Below, piece after piece: positions 9,112 to 16,128 of a stretch of DNA of 21,152 nt. The DNA is from Muribaculaceae bacterium (GTDB lineage: Bacteria > Bacteroidota > Bacteroidia > Bacteroidales > Muribaculaceae). Numbering within the stretch: position 1 is the stretch's first letter; the number at the start of each line of letters is the position of its first letter. Position numbers and translations under genes: made by a program. The stretch covers positions 1-21,152 of the forward strand of contig VSPD01000045.1 in the NCBI GenBank assembly GCA_009775125.1, in the 5' to 3' direction. The notes beneath the pieces were generated by a model, which was given only the letters and a program-made list of their open reading frames with translations, did no database searches and had not been told where the DNA came from.

Positions 9112-9119
9112 ATTCATAA
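9078..9119 (+). CDS. Candidate 13-residue leader peptide upstream of lrgAB
   Basis: An ATG at 9078 opens a 13-codon ORF, MKISGYSWAFFYS, ending in TAA at 9117-9119, ten bases before the lrgA ATG. The start codon lies in the left arm of the leader hairpin, and the TGG and following codons lie in its right arm and T-run. Translating ribosomes would therefore cover the terminator, the classical layout for translation-coupled attenuation. Five of the last eight residues are aromatic (Y, W, F, F, Y), which could make stalling sensitive to aromatic aminoacyl-tRNA. Against it: the T-run itself encodes the phenylalanines, no ribosome binding site is evident, and an ORF this short can arise by chance. 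Confidence 0.4.
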   Translation: MKISGYSWAFFYS

Positions 9120-9129
9120 CCATTATAAA

Positions 9130-9507
9130 ATGATTCTGCAATTCGGCATTTTATTCGCTTTCGTGGCCTTGGGCGAACTCATCGTGCGGCTCACGGGCTG
9201 GCCAATACCATCGAGCATCATCGGCATGCTCATGCTCACCCTCTCGCTCAAATTAAATATTATCAAACTGCGACAGGTCGACCGCCTGTCGAATTTCCTG
9301 GTGCACAACCTCGGCTTTTTCTTTGTCCCGGCCGGCGTGGGGCTTATGAATTGCCTGGGCATCATCTCCGAGCAATGGCTGCCTGTCGTAGGGGCATCGG
9401 TAATAAGCACCGTAGTGATTATGGCCGTGACAGGACGCACACACCGGTGGGTGCGAAAGAGCCTGTCGCACAAAATTCAACAGGTTGCACGATTAAACAA
9501 AATTTGA
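9130..9507 (+). CDS. lrgA: CidA/LrgA family holin-like membrane protein
   Basis: A 125-residue integral membrane protein with about four hydrophobic segments: residues 3-20, 27-44, 60-78 and 83-101. Family marks include GELIVRLTGWPIPSSIIGMLML near the N-terminus and the FFFVPAGVGLM segment in the third helix. CidA/LrgA proteins were described in Staphylococcus as holin/antiholin-like regulators of murein hydrolase activity; later work on CidA/LrgA and LrgB homologues points to transport or overflow-metabolite functions, so the role here is open. The lrgB start follows its stop by four bases, so the pair is one transcription unit. The sequence before the ATG is AT-rich with no Shine-Dalgarno, normal for Bacteroidetes. 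The preceding leader contains a terminator, so expression is probably conditional. Confidence 0.92.
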   Translation: MILQFGILFAFVALGELIVRLTGWPIPSSIIGMLMLTLSLKLNIIKLRQVDRLSNFLVHNLGFFFVPAGVGLMNCLGIISEQWLPVVGASVISTVVIMAVTGRTHRWVRKSLSHKIQQVARLNKI

Positions 9508-9511
9508 CGCC

Positions 9512-10204
9512 ATGGATTTCCTCACAAACAAGATTTTCCTCATTGCCGTGACGTTCGTATCGTTTATCGGCGCCCAATACCTGCAACGCCGCACCGGCAT
9601 CAAGCTCCTCAACCCCATACTCGTGTCAATCATCGTGCTCATCATATTTTTAAAGAGCATCGGCATCGACTACGACACATACAAAGCCGGCGGCGAATAC
9701 ATAGAGCTGTGGCTCAAACCGGCCGTGGTGGCATTAGGCGTGCCGCTCTACCGCCAGCTGTCGTCGATACGCAAGCAACTTCTGCCCCTGCTCATCTCGG
9801 AAGTGGCGGGGTGCATCGCCGGCATCGTGTCGGTAGTAGTGGTTGCCAAAGCTCTCGGAGGCTCCCACGAGATTATCATGTCGCTTGCCCCCAAGGCGGT
9901 GACCACGCCCATAGCCATGGAAATATCCGGAGCCGTGGGAGGCATACCCGCCCTTACAGCCGCCGTGGTGGTGTGCACCGGCATATTCGGAGGGATGGCC
10001 GGATTCAAGATTATTAAACTAACCCACGTCACCAGCCCGATAGCGCAAGGCTTGTCGATGGGCACCGCCGCCCACGCCGTAGGCACCTCAGCCGCAATGG
10101 AGCGCGGCGAACGCTACGGAGCCTTCTCCTCGCTCGGCCTCACCATCAACGGCCTGCTCACCGCACTGCTCACCCCCTTCATCCTCCAAATCCTCAACAT
10201 ATAA
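9512..10204 (+). CDS. lrgB: CidB/LrgB family membrane protein
   Basis: A 230-residue polytopic protein with roughly seven hydrophobic segments. LrgB family marks visible are the GGEYIELWLKPAVVALGVPLY segment (residues about 52-72), the LAPKAVTTPIAMEISGAVGG motif (about 126-145) and the late GTAAHAVGTSAAMERGE motif (about 184-200). Length and motif order match full-length LrgB/CidB. It is encoded four bases after lrgA and presumably forms a functional pair with it at the inner membrane; in plants the fused homologue is a plastid glycolate/glycerate transporter, so small organic acid export is one possibility (inference). No clean terminator follows: the TGTCGC/GCGACA arms at 10226-10270 enclose a 33-base loop and have no adjacent T-run. 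Confidence 0.92.
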   Translation: MDFLTNKIFLIAVTFVSFIGAQYLQRRTGIKLLNPILVSIIVLIIFLKSIGIDYDTYKAGGEYIELWLKPAVVALGVPLYRQLSSIRKQLLPLLISEVAGCIAGIVSVVVVAKALGGSHEIIMSLAPKAVTTPIAMEISGAVGGIPALTAAVVVCTGIFGGMAGFKIIKLTHVTSPIAQGLSMGTAAHAVGTSAAMERGERYGAFSSLGLTINGLLTALLTPFILQILNI

Positions 10205-10284
10205 GTTTGTTTTATATTTAAATATTGTCGCAGAGCCACAGCCGGATGTGCATATTTGGCATCGGCGACATTATAGTTAGTATA

Positions 10285-10317
10285 TTTTTTGACAGGGGTG
10301 TGTATGATTTTTTGACA
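10285..10317 (+). repeat. Direct repeat TTTTTTGACA upstream of the exporter operon
   Basis: The 10-mer TTTTTTGACA occurs at 10285-10294 and again at 10308-10317, start to start 23 bp, about two helical turns, immediately upstream of the 17-bp dyad. It could be a pair of binding sites or chance in AT-rich DNA. Confidence 0.4.
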
Positions 10318-10318
10318 T

Positions 10319-10335
10319 ATAGGGATTATACCTAT
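10319..10335 (+). promoter_or_regulatory. 17-bp dyad, candidate upstream activator site for the NtrC-class regulator
   Basis: ATAGGGATTATACCTAT is a near-perfect inverted repeat of the form ATAGGnATnATnCCTAT (14 of 17 positions symmetric). Its centre (10327) is about 70 bp upstream of the start predicted from the sigma-54 promoter at 10371-10386, a usual distance for enhancer sites of sigma-54 activators. The regulator encoded at 18579-19892 has a Fis-type helix-turn-helix that binds such dyads as a dimer. The symmetry is seen; the assignment is inferred. Confidence 0.55.
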
Positions 10336-10370
10336 TTCTTATATAGTTGAATATCAGCAAATTGATAGTT

Positions 10371-10386
10371 TGGCACGCTGTTGGCA
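10371..10386 (+). promoter_or_regulatory. Sigma-54 (RpoN) promoter of the exporter operon
   Basis: TGGCACG-CTGT-TGGCA matches the sigma-54 consensus TGGCACG-N4-TTGCA at every position but one, with the invariant GG (10372-10373) and GC (10384-10385) in exact -24/-12 spacing. No TAnnTTTG box occurs between lrgB and the tolC-type gene. The window also encodes an NtrC-class activator at 18579-19892. Transcription should start near 10397, only two bases before the ATG at 10399, so the message would be essentially leaderless. Confidence 0.75.
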
Positions 10387-10398
10387 TGTTATTTGGGC

Positions 10399-11724
10399 AT
10401 GAAACAGCTTTTTTTATATATCTCCCTGTTGCCGGCTGTCGCCGCGGCCCAAGGCCAATGGTCCATGGATGAGTGCATGGACTATGCCGCAAGCCATGGC
10501 GCGGCCGTGGAACAGGCACGTTGGGACCTTGCCGCCGCAAACGCCGACCTCACCGAGGCCATCGGCGACTTCTTCCCTTCGGTGCAGGCGCAGGTAGGGG
10601 CGCAATTCAACTGGGGCCGCAATATCGACCCGGAAACAAACACCTACAATAATGTAACAACGTTCAACAACGGCTACGGCATCTACGCCTCGATGATGCT
10701 CTTCGACGGCGGACAGACTTTCAACCGCTACCGCCGGGCTCGCGTCGACCGCCAACGCAGCCGCAACGCAGTCGACCTCAAACGCGACGACCTGGCCATC
10801 TCCGCCATGATGGCCTATGTCGACGCCGTGTACTATCTGAACTCGATGAAGATCGCCGACGACCGCCTCGCCGCAAGCCGCGACATGCTCCTGCTCACCG
10901 AGCGTCAGGAGGAACTGGGCATGAAAGGACGCCCCGACGTGGCACAGGCCCGCGCCACCGTGGCCGACGACGAGTACAACCGCGTGCGTCAGGAAAATCT
11001 CTACACCCAGGCCATGCTCACTCTGCGCACGAGCATGAACCTGCCGGCCGACATGCCCCTGGAAGTAGACTCCGTGGCGCCGTCGGTGACTCCCGAACCC
11101 GTCATGGACGACGCCGAGGCCGTTTACTCGCTCGCCGCGGCTACAAACCCGCGCGCCCTCGACGCCGACATGGCCGTGCGCTCGAGCCGCTACGCCCTGC
11201 GCACGGCCAAGGGCCTATACTCCCCCACCATAAGCCTCAGCGCCGGCATATCCACCTCTTATTTCAAGACCATTACCGACGGATACACCGCGCCGTCGTT
11301 CGGCGACCAGTTCCGCAACAACCGCGGCGAATATGTCTCGGCCACCATCACAATTCCCTTGTTCTCGGGCATGAGCCGCGTGGCATCGGTGCGCCGCGCC
11401 TCGGCATCGCTCCACAAGGCTGAAAGCGCGCGCGACGAGCAACTCCGCCGCCTCCACGACGACATTGCCTCGGCTGTGGCCGACCGACAAGGCTACGCCA
11501 TGGAGATTCTCGCCCTCGAAGCCAAGACCGACGCCGACCTCGAAGCCTACACCCTCAACCGGCGCAAGTTTGAAGAAGGCCTTCTGTCGATGATTGATTT
11601 GCAGATTTCGGCCAACACCTACTATGCCTCGCGCGTGTCGCTGCTGCAAAAGCAAATGCTCTATATCCTGAAAACCAAATTAGTAGATTATTATAAAGGA
11701 GAACCGTTATGGATGTCAAGATAG
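10399..11724 (+). CDS. TolC-family outer membrane efflux protein
   Basis: A 441-residue outer membrane factor with a signal peptide (MKQLFLYISLLPAVAAAQG, cleavage around residues 16-20). The mature start GQWSMDECMDYAASHGAAVEQARWDLAAANADLTEAIGDFFPSV is the usual first helix of the TolC fold. Two long alpha-helical halves (about 30-220 and 240-430) each enclose a beta-strand segment (GAQFNWGRNIDPETNTY and GISTSYFKTITDGY). Such channels trimerise and span outer membrane and periplasm. An in-frame TTG at 10381 overlaps the sigma-54 -12 element and would add MACYLG, so ATG 10399 is preferred. It is the first gene of the exporter operon; its stop overlaps the adaptor gene by 16 bases. No Shine-Dalgarno fits between the predicted transcription start and the ATG. 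Confidence 0.93.
   Translation: MKQLFLYISLLPAVAAAQGQWSMDECMDYAASHGAAVEQARWDLAAANADLTEAIGDFFPSVQAQVGAQFNWGRNIDPETNTYNNVTTFNNGYGIYASMMLFDGGQTFNRYRRARVDRQRSRNAVDLKRDDLAISAMMAYVDAVYYLNSMKIADDRLAASRDMLLLTERQEELGMKGRPDVAQARATVADDEYNRVRQENLYTQAMLTLRTSMNLPADMPLEVDSVAPSVTPEPVMDDAEAVYSLAAATNPRALDADMAVRSSRYALRTAKGLYSPTISLSAGISTSYFKTITDGYTAPSFGDQFRNNRGEYVSATITIPLFSGMSRVASVRRASASLHKAESARDEQLRRLHDDIASAVADRQGYAMEILALEAKTDADLEAYTLNRRKFEEGLLSMIDLQISANTYYASRVSLLQKQMLYILKTKLVDYYKGEPLWMSR
11695..11701 (+). promoter_or_regulatory. Strong Shine-Dalgarno for the adaptor gene
   Basis: AAAGGAG sits 7 bases before the ATG at 11709, inside the end of the tolC-type gene. A near-perfect Shine-Dalgarno is unusual here: the other starts examined in this window lack one. 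It supports 11709 as the true start and suggests independent initiation despite the gene overlap. Confidence 0.7.
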
Positions 11725-12968
11725 AAAAGAAAAAAGGAATACGCGGCATCAAGCCCCGCCAGTGGGCTTATATCGCCGCCGGCGCGTGCGCAGTGGCCCT
11801 GGTGACATGGCTGGCCACATCCGACATGGCCTCGACATATAAGGTCGACCGAGCCGGACTCAACATTGCCGAAGCCACCGACGGGCAATTCGACGATTTT
11901 GTGCGCGTCGACGGCTGCGTGCTTCCCATCAGCACAGTGCAGGTAAGCCCCGAGGAGGGCGGCATAGTGCGCGAGAAGGTGGTGGAAGAAGGCGCGAAAG
12001 TGCGCAAGGGCGACGTGATTATCCGCCTGAGCAACAGCAACCTCGACCTGCAAATCCTCAACGCCGAGGCCGAACTCGCCGAAAAGCAGAACATCCTGCG
12101 CAACACTCAGATTTCGATGGAGCAGGACCGCCTCAACAACCGCACCGAGCAGGCCCAGCTCGCCCTCGAAGTTACGCGCAAGCATCGCGCCTATCAGCAG
12201 CAGAAACGCCTCTTCGACGAAAAACTCATAGCCAAGGAAGAATACCTCCAGGCCAAGGAAGACTACGAGCTGGCCCTGCGCCGGCAGAAGCTCATCGAGC
12301 AACGCCTCGACAAGGACAGCATCTTCCGCCTCTCGCAAGTCGACCAGATGGAAGACAACCTCGCCAACATGCAGCGCAACGTCACCCTGATCCGCGAGCG
12401 CAAGGACCATCTCAACATCGTAAGCCCCATCGACGGCGAGCTCGGACTGCTCGACGTGGAACTCGGCCAGAACATCTCGGCCGGCCAGAAAATCGGCCAG
12501 ATCAACGACCTTAGCGACTACAAGGTCGAGGCCCAGATCGACGAGCACTACATCGACCGCGTGCGCGCCGGCCTCGACGCCACCTTCGAGCGCGGCGGCC
12601 AAAACTACAACATGCGCGTGCGCAAGGTCTTCCCCGAAGTGCGCGAGGGCAAGCTCCGCGTCGAGTTCGTGTTCACCGACACCCATCCCGACAACATCCG
12701 CGCCGGACAGACTTATTACCTTAACCTGCAACTGGGACAATCGACCGAAGCCGTGCTTGTTCCACGTGGAACATTCTATTCCTCGACCGGCGGAAAATGG
12801 ATATTTGTCCTCGACCCCGACGGCAAGAAAGCCTACCGCCGCTCAATACGCCTCGGCCGCCAGAATCCGCGCCACTACGAGGTGCTCGAAGGCCTCGAAC
12901 CCGGCGAGCGCGTCATAATCAACGGCTACGAATCCTACGGCGATGCAAAAATATTGACAATCAATTAA
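11709..12968 (+). CDS. HlyD/MacA-family periplasmic adaptor (membrane fusion protein)
   Basis: A 419-residue adaptor: a basic cytoplasmic N-terminus (MDVKIEKKKGIRGIKPRQ), one membrane anchor (residues 19-36, WAYIAAGACAVALVTWLA), the first lipoyl half (VQVSPEEGGIVREKVVEEGAKVRKGDVII), a long charged coiled-coil hairpin (about 110-230), the second lipoyl half (LNIVSPIDGELGLLDVELGQNISAGQKIG), then beta-barrel and membrane-proximal domains ending GERVIINGYESYGDAKIL. In MacAB-TolC pumps this part links inner-membrane permease and outer channel and stimulates the ATPase. It overlaps the tolC-type gene by 16 bases and has a strong Shine-Dalgarno. A 75-base gap with a phased repeat separates it from the first permease. 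Substrate cannot be read from the sequence. Confidence 0.93.
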   Translation: MDVKIEKKKGIRGIKPRQWAYIAAGACAVALVTWLATSDMASTYKVDRAGLNIAEATDGQFDDFVRVDGCVLPISTVQVSPEEGGIVREKVVEEGAKVRKGDVIIRLSNSNLDLQILNAEAELAEKQNILRNTQISMEQDRLNNRTEQAQLALEVTRKHRAYQQQKRLFDEKLIAKEEYLQAKEDYELALRRQKLIEQRLDKDSIFRLSQVDQMEDNLANMQRNVTLIRERKDHLNIVSPIDGELGLLDVELGQNISAGQKIGQINDLSDYKVEAQIDEHYIDRVRAGLDATFERGGQNYNMRVRKVFPEVREGKLRVEFVFTDTHPDNIRAGQTYYLNLQLGQSTEAVLVPRGTFYSSTGGKWIFVLDPDGKKAYRRSIRLGRQNPRHYEVLEGLEPGERVIINGYESYGDAKILTIN

Positions 12969-12974
12969 AACCCC

Positions 12975-13034
12975 TCGACTTAAATCGATATAAATCGACT
13001 TAAATCGATATAAATCGAAGCAAATCGGAAAAAT
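12975..13034 (+). repeat. 10-bp phased tandem repeat between adaptor and permease genes
   Basis: Six 10-bp units of the form TCGAnnnAAA run head to tail: TCGACTTAAA and TCGATATAAA alternate twice as two exact 20-bp copies (12975-12994, 12995-13014), followed by two degenerate units (TCGAAGCAAA, TCGGAAAAAT). The tract ends nine bases before the permease ATG and fills nearly the whole gap. Each unit repeats at about one helical turn. Function unknown; a translation or mRNA-stability effect inside the operon, or copy-number variation, is possible. Confidence 0.85.
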
Positions 13035-13043
13035 CCAACTCCA

Positions 13044-15386
13044 ATGAAATCTTATTTTAAATTCCTGTCACGCAACAAGGCCTACACTGCCATCGATGTG
13101 CTTGGCCTGGCTCTGAGCATGATGTTTATCATGATCATCGGCGCCTACTCATGGCACGAGACCCACATCGACTCGCAGCAAACAAAAGCCGACCGAATGT
13201 ATCTGCTTGGCCTTAACACCATGGACAGCGGCATGACCGGCAGCCACTGGCGCATGATCCAACGCCTCAAAGACCAGTTCCCAGAAATCGAGTCAGGAAC
13301 GGCCCTGGTGACAAACCGCCGCTACCTCGTTACCACCGAGGGCGAGAACGTGGCCACCACCGTGCTCTACGCCGACTCAACCTTCTACGACATCTTCGAC
13401 TTCGACCTCATCCGGGGCGACCGCAAAAAAGTACTCGCGCAGCCCAACTCTATCGTCGTGACCGAGGACTATGCCCAGCGCATATGGGGCACCACCGACG
13501 CAATGGGCAAGACCATTATCTTCAACACCAACGAAAAGCCCTTTGTGGTCACCGGCATTATGGCGCCGATGGAAAACACAGCCATCTATTGCCCCGACGG
13601 TTCAGGTATCGACGCACTCATCCCCTTCGAGATGATTAAATATTACAATCCCAGCCTCTATTCCGAGCAAATGAACAACGCCTGCGGAGCCGAGGTGGTG
13701 CTTCTCGGCCGCGAGGGCGTCGACCTTGCCGCCAACGAAAAGAAATACAACGATTTCGCCAAGGACTTTTTCTGGATTCTAAATATGCCCGGCTCCAACG
13801 AGACGCTGAAAGTGCTTCCTTTCAAGGAACATTATTTCTCGGGATGCAACGGCATCGGCGTTCTCGCCCGCGGCAACGGCAAGATGGTGAAAGTGCTCTT
13901 CTCCGTCGGCATCGTAATCTTGCTCTTCGCCCTGATGAACTACATCAACCTCACCGTGGCCCTGTCGGGCTACCGCGCCAAGGAGATGGCCACACGCCGC
14001 CTGCTCGGGGCATCGCGCGGAGCCATAATCCGCAAGCTCATAGCCGAGAGCACGCTGCTGTGCGTGGCTTCGGCGGCCATCGGCGTGCTTCTTGCATGGC
14101 TTGCCTGGCCCTATGCCGAGCGGCTGCTCGACGCCTCGCTCCCTGTCAAGACTTGCGTCACGCCGGCAACGGTGTCGATTTTCGTCGCCATCGTGCTCGT
14201 AATGGGCGTGCTCGCCGGCATTATCCCGGCAATGCTCATTTCGTCGGCCAAGCCCATCGACATTGTGCGCGGCTCGTTCCGCCGCCACACCAAAATGGTG
14301 TTCTCGAAAGTATTCATCGTGGTGCAGAACGTGGTGACAATAGCCATGATAGCATCGGCCATAACAATGTACTTGCAGATTTCACACATCGTGAACGCTC
14401 CCCTGGGATATAACACCGAAAACATCCTTGAAATCAACAACGGCGGCTACGATGAGAAACCGGCCGAATTTGTGCGCCGCGTCGAGCAGCTTCCCGGCGT
14501 GGAGATGATAAGCGCAACCGCCGGCACTCCCCTCTCGGGCGGCAACAACAACACCATGTCGTACAACGACCGCACCATCTCGTTCCAGACCATAATCGGC
14601 GACAAGAATTTCCTCGACTTGTACGGCCTCAAAATCGAGCGCGACAACCACGTAACCAACTACGTGCAAACCTACCTCAACCGCCAGGCCCTGACCGAAC
14701 TCGGCCTCGACGAGGACGCCGAAAGCTACCCTTATTACAAGGAGTCGGAACCCATCGCCGGCATCATCGCCGACTTCCACATCCGCACCATCCTCGACGA
14801 CCAGCACCCCCTGCGCGTGCAAATCACCGACGCCGCCAACTTCACACCATGGGGATTCTCGATAAAAATCAAAGGCGACCGCGCCGAGACCTACGCGCAA
14901 ATCATGGATATATACAAGGATGTGTTCGAATTCGAATATGAAAGCGCGTTCCCGTCCTTTATCCACGACCAGATAGAATATCGCTTCAAGGCCGAGCGCA
15001 ACCTCGTGAAAATCGTGGCCCTGTTTGCCGCCATCGCCATCATAATCTCGCTGCTGGGCCTTGTGGCTATGAGCACCTACTTTGTGGAGCAACGCCGCCG
15101 CGAGATAGCCGTAAAGAAAGTGTTCGGATGCGAAAGCGGCGAGATGCTGCGCCGCCTGGTGTTCTCGTTCATGGCATATGTGGCCGTGGCCTTCGTAATA
15201 GCCGTGCCGCTTATCTACTGGCTGATGAACACATGGCTGTCGGATTTCTCCTACCGCATCGAGCTATACTGGTGGATCTACCTCGTGGCCGGAGCCGTAT
15301 GCCTGGTGATAAGCGTGGTGTCGGTATTCATCCAAAGCTACCGCGCCGCCAACGCTAACCCAATCAAAGCCCTTTACCAAAACTAA
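13044..15386 (+). CDS. ABC transporter permease, 8-TM double FtsX/MacB type (first of two)
   Basis: A 780-residue permease with no ATPase domain. Two tandem halves are visible. The first has TM1 (about 17-37), a MacB-like periplasmic core domain (about 40-275), then three TMs (about 288-310, 335-355, 372-398) with the coupling segment KEMATRRLLGASRGAIIRKL. The second repeats this: TM at about 425-448, a second periplasmic domain (about 450-645), three TMs (about 655-680, 705-730, 745-770) and the segment REIAVKKVFGCESGEMLRRL. It ends SYRAANANPIKALYQN, a standard FtsX ending. Such proteins use ATP hydrolysis mechanically to drive periplasmic export through adaptor and TolC channel. It presumably works with the ATPase at 15452 and the adaptor at 11709. 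Start ATG 13044 directly precedes the amphipathic N-terminus usual for the family. Confidence 0.92.
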   Translation: MKSYFKFLSRNKAYTAIDVLGLALSMMFIMIIGAYSWHETHIDSQQTKADRMYLLGLNTMDSGMTGSHWRMIQRLKDQFPEIESGTALVTNRRYLVTTEGENVATTVLYADSTFYDIFDFDLIRGDRKKVLAQPNSIVVTEDYAQRIWGTTDAMGKTIIFNTNEKPFVVTGIMAPMENTAIYCPDGSGIDALIPFEMIKYYNPSLYSEQMNNACGAEVVLLGREGVDLAANEKKYNDFAKDFFWILNMPGSNETLKVLPFKEHYFSGCNGIGVLARGNGKMVKVLFSVGIVILLFALMNYINLTVALSGYRAKEMATRRLLGASRGAIIRKLIAESTLLCVASAAIGVLLAWLAWPYAERLLDASLPVKTCVTPATVSIFVAIVLVMGVLAGIIPAMLISSAKPIDIVRGSFRRHTKMVFSKVFIVVQNVVTIAMIASAITMYLQISHIVNAPLGYNTENILEINNGGYDEKPAEFVRRVEQLPGVEMISATAGTPLSGGNNNTMSYNDRTISFQTIIGDKNFLDLYGLKIERDNHVTNYVQTYLNRQALTELGLDEDAESYPYYKESEPIAGIIADFHIRTILDDQHPLRVQITDAANFTPWGFSIKIKGDRAETYAQIMDIYKDVFEFEYESAFPSFIHDQIEYRFKAERNLVKIVALFAAIAIIISLLGLVAMSTYFVEQRRREIAVKKVFGCESGEMLRRLVFSFMAYVAVAFVIAVPLIYWLMNTWLSDFSYRIELYWWIYLVAGAVCLVISVVSVFIQSYRAANANPIKALYQN

Positions 15387-15430
15387 TTTAAAGACCTTTT
15401 AAAGACCTTAAAGTCCTTAATGACCTTAAT
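15387..15430 (+). repeat. TTAAwGwCC short tandem repeat in the permease-ATPase gap
   Basis: Four units follow the permease stop codon directly: TTTAAAGACC, TTTTAAAGACC, TTAAAGTCC and TTAATGACC, then TTAAT and an A-rich stretch to the ATPase ATG. The words (CCTTAA plus flanks) are shared with the hairpins at 4332-4371 and 18497-18554, but here they are in direct order, form no good hairpin and have no T-run, so transcription should continue through. Confidence 0.75.
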
Positions 15431-15451
15431 AAAAATAAAAAAATTACAATC

Positions 15452-16126
15452 ATGATTAAAATCGAAAACCTCACCAAAATTTTCCGTACCGAAGAAGTGG
15501 AAACCCTCGCCCTGCGCGGCGTATCGTTGAACGTTGACAAAGGCGAATTTGTAGCCGTGATGGGACCCTCGGGCTGCGGCAAGTCGACCCTGCTCAACAT
15601 CGTGGGACTTCTCGACAATCCCACCGAAGGCTCCTATGTGCTCGACGGCACCGACGTGTCGGCCCTCAAAGAGAAAAACCGCACGGCCCTGCGCAAAGGC
15701 AAAATCGGTTTCGTGTTCCAGAACTTCAACCTAATCGACGAGCTCAATATCGAGGAAAATGTCGAACTGCCCCTGCGCTATCTCAACATATCGGCGTCGG
15801 ACCGTAAAAAACGCGTGGCCGAAGTACTCGAACGCATGGGCATAGCCCACCGCGCCAAGCATTTCCCGCAGCAGCTCTCGGGCGGACAGCAGCAACGCGC
15901 CGCCATAGCCCGCGCCGTGGTGGGCCGTCCGTCGCTCATCCTCGCCGACGAACCCACCGGTAACCTCGACTCCAAGAACGGCCGCGAGGTGATGGACCTC
16001 CTCACCGAACTCAACCGCGAGGGCACAACCATCGTGATGGTGACACACTCGCAACGCGACGCCGCATACACCCACCGCGTTATCAACCTCTTCGACGGCA
16101 AGGTCGTGGAAAAAGCCCAGCTCTAA
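15452..16126 (+). CDS. ABC transporter ATP-binding protein, LolD/MacB type
   Basis: A 224-residue nucleotide-binding subunit with every canonical motif: A-loop region around RTEEVETLALRGVSL, Walker A GPSGCGKST (residues 38-46), Q-loop VFQNFNLIDEL (about 90), signature LSGGQQQR (about 143-150), Walker B LILADEP with catalytic E (about 163-169), D-loop GNLDS and H-loop MVTHS (about 199). Length and motif spacing match LolD/MacB/FtsE-type ATPases that partner FtsX-like permeases. It lies between two such permeases; its stop is two bases before the ATG of the second, so those two are almost certainly translated together. Cytoplasmic, bound to the permease coupling helices. Confidence 0.95.
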   Translation: MIKIENLTKIFRTEEVETLALRGVSLNVDKGEFVAVMGPSGCGKSTLLNIVGLLDNPTEGSYVLDGTDVSALKEKNRTALRKGKIGFVFQNFNLIDELNIEENVELPLRYLNISASDRKKRVAEVLERMGIAHRAKHFPQQLSGGQQQRAAIARAVVGRPSLILADEPTGNLDSKNGREVMDLLTELNREGTTIVMVTHSQRDAAYTHRVINLFDGKVVEKAQL

Positions 16127-16128
16127 AC

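Noticed and set aside
10214..10225. Perfect 12-bp palindrome ATATTTAAATAT after lrgB
   Set aside because: Pure A/T self-complementary words of this size are expected by chance in AT-rich gaps, and its position ties it to no promoter.
10226..10270. Possible terminator or structured RNA after lrgB (TGTCGC/GCGACA arms)
   Set aside because: Only six base pairs, a 33-base loop with weak inner pairing, and the next T-run is about 14 bases away, so it does not meet the standard for an intrinsic terminator.
11691..12740. 349-codon minus-strand open frame inside the adaptor gene
   Set aside because: It is antisense to a clear HlyD-family gene in an operon; its composition (Val, Leu, Ala, His-rich) is that of a reverse-strand shadow.
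12975..13034. Tandem repeats considered as a CRISPR array
   Set aside because: Units are 10 bp with no unique spacers and there are no cas genes.
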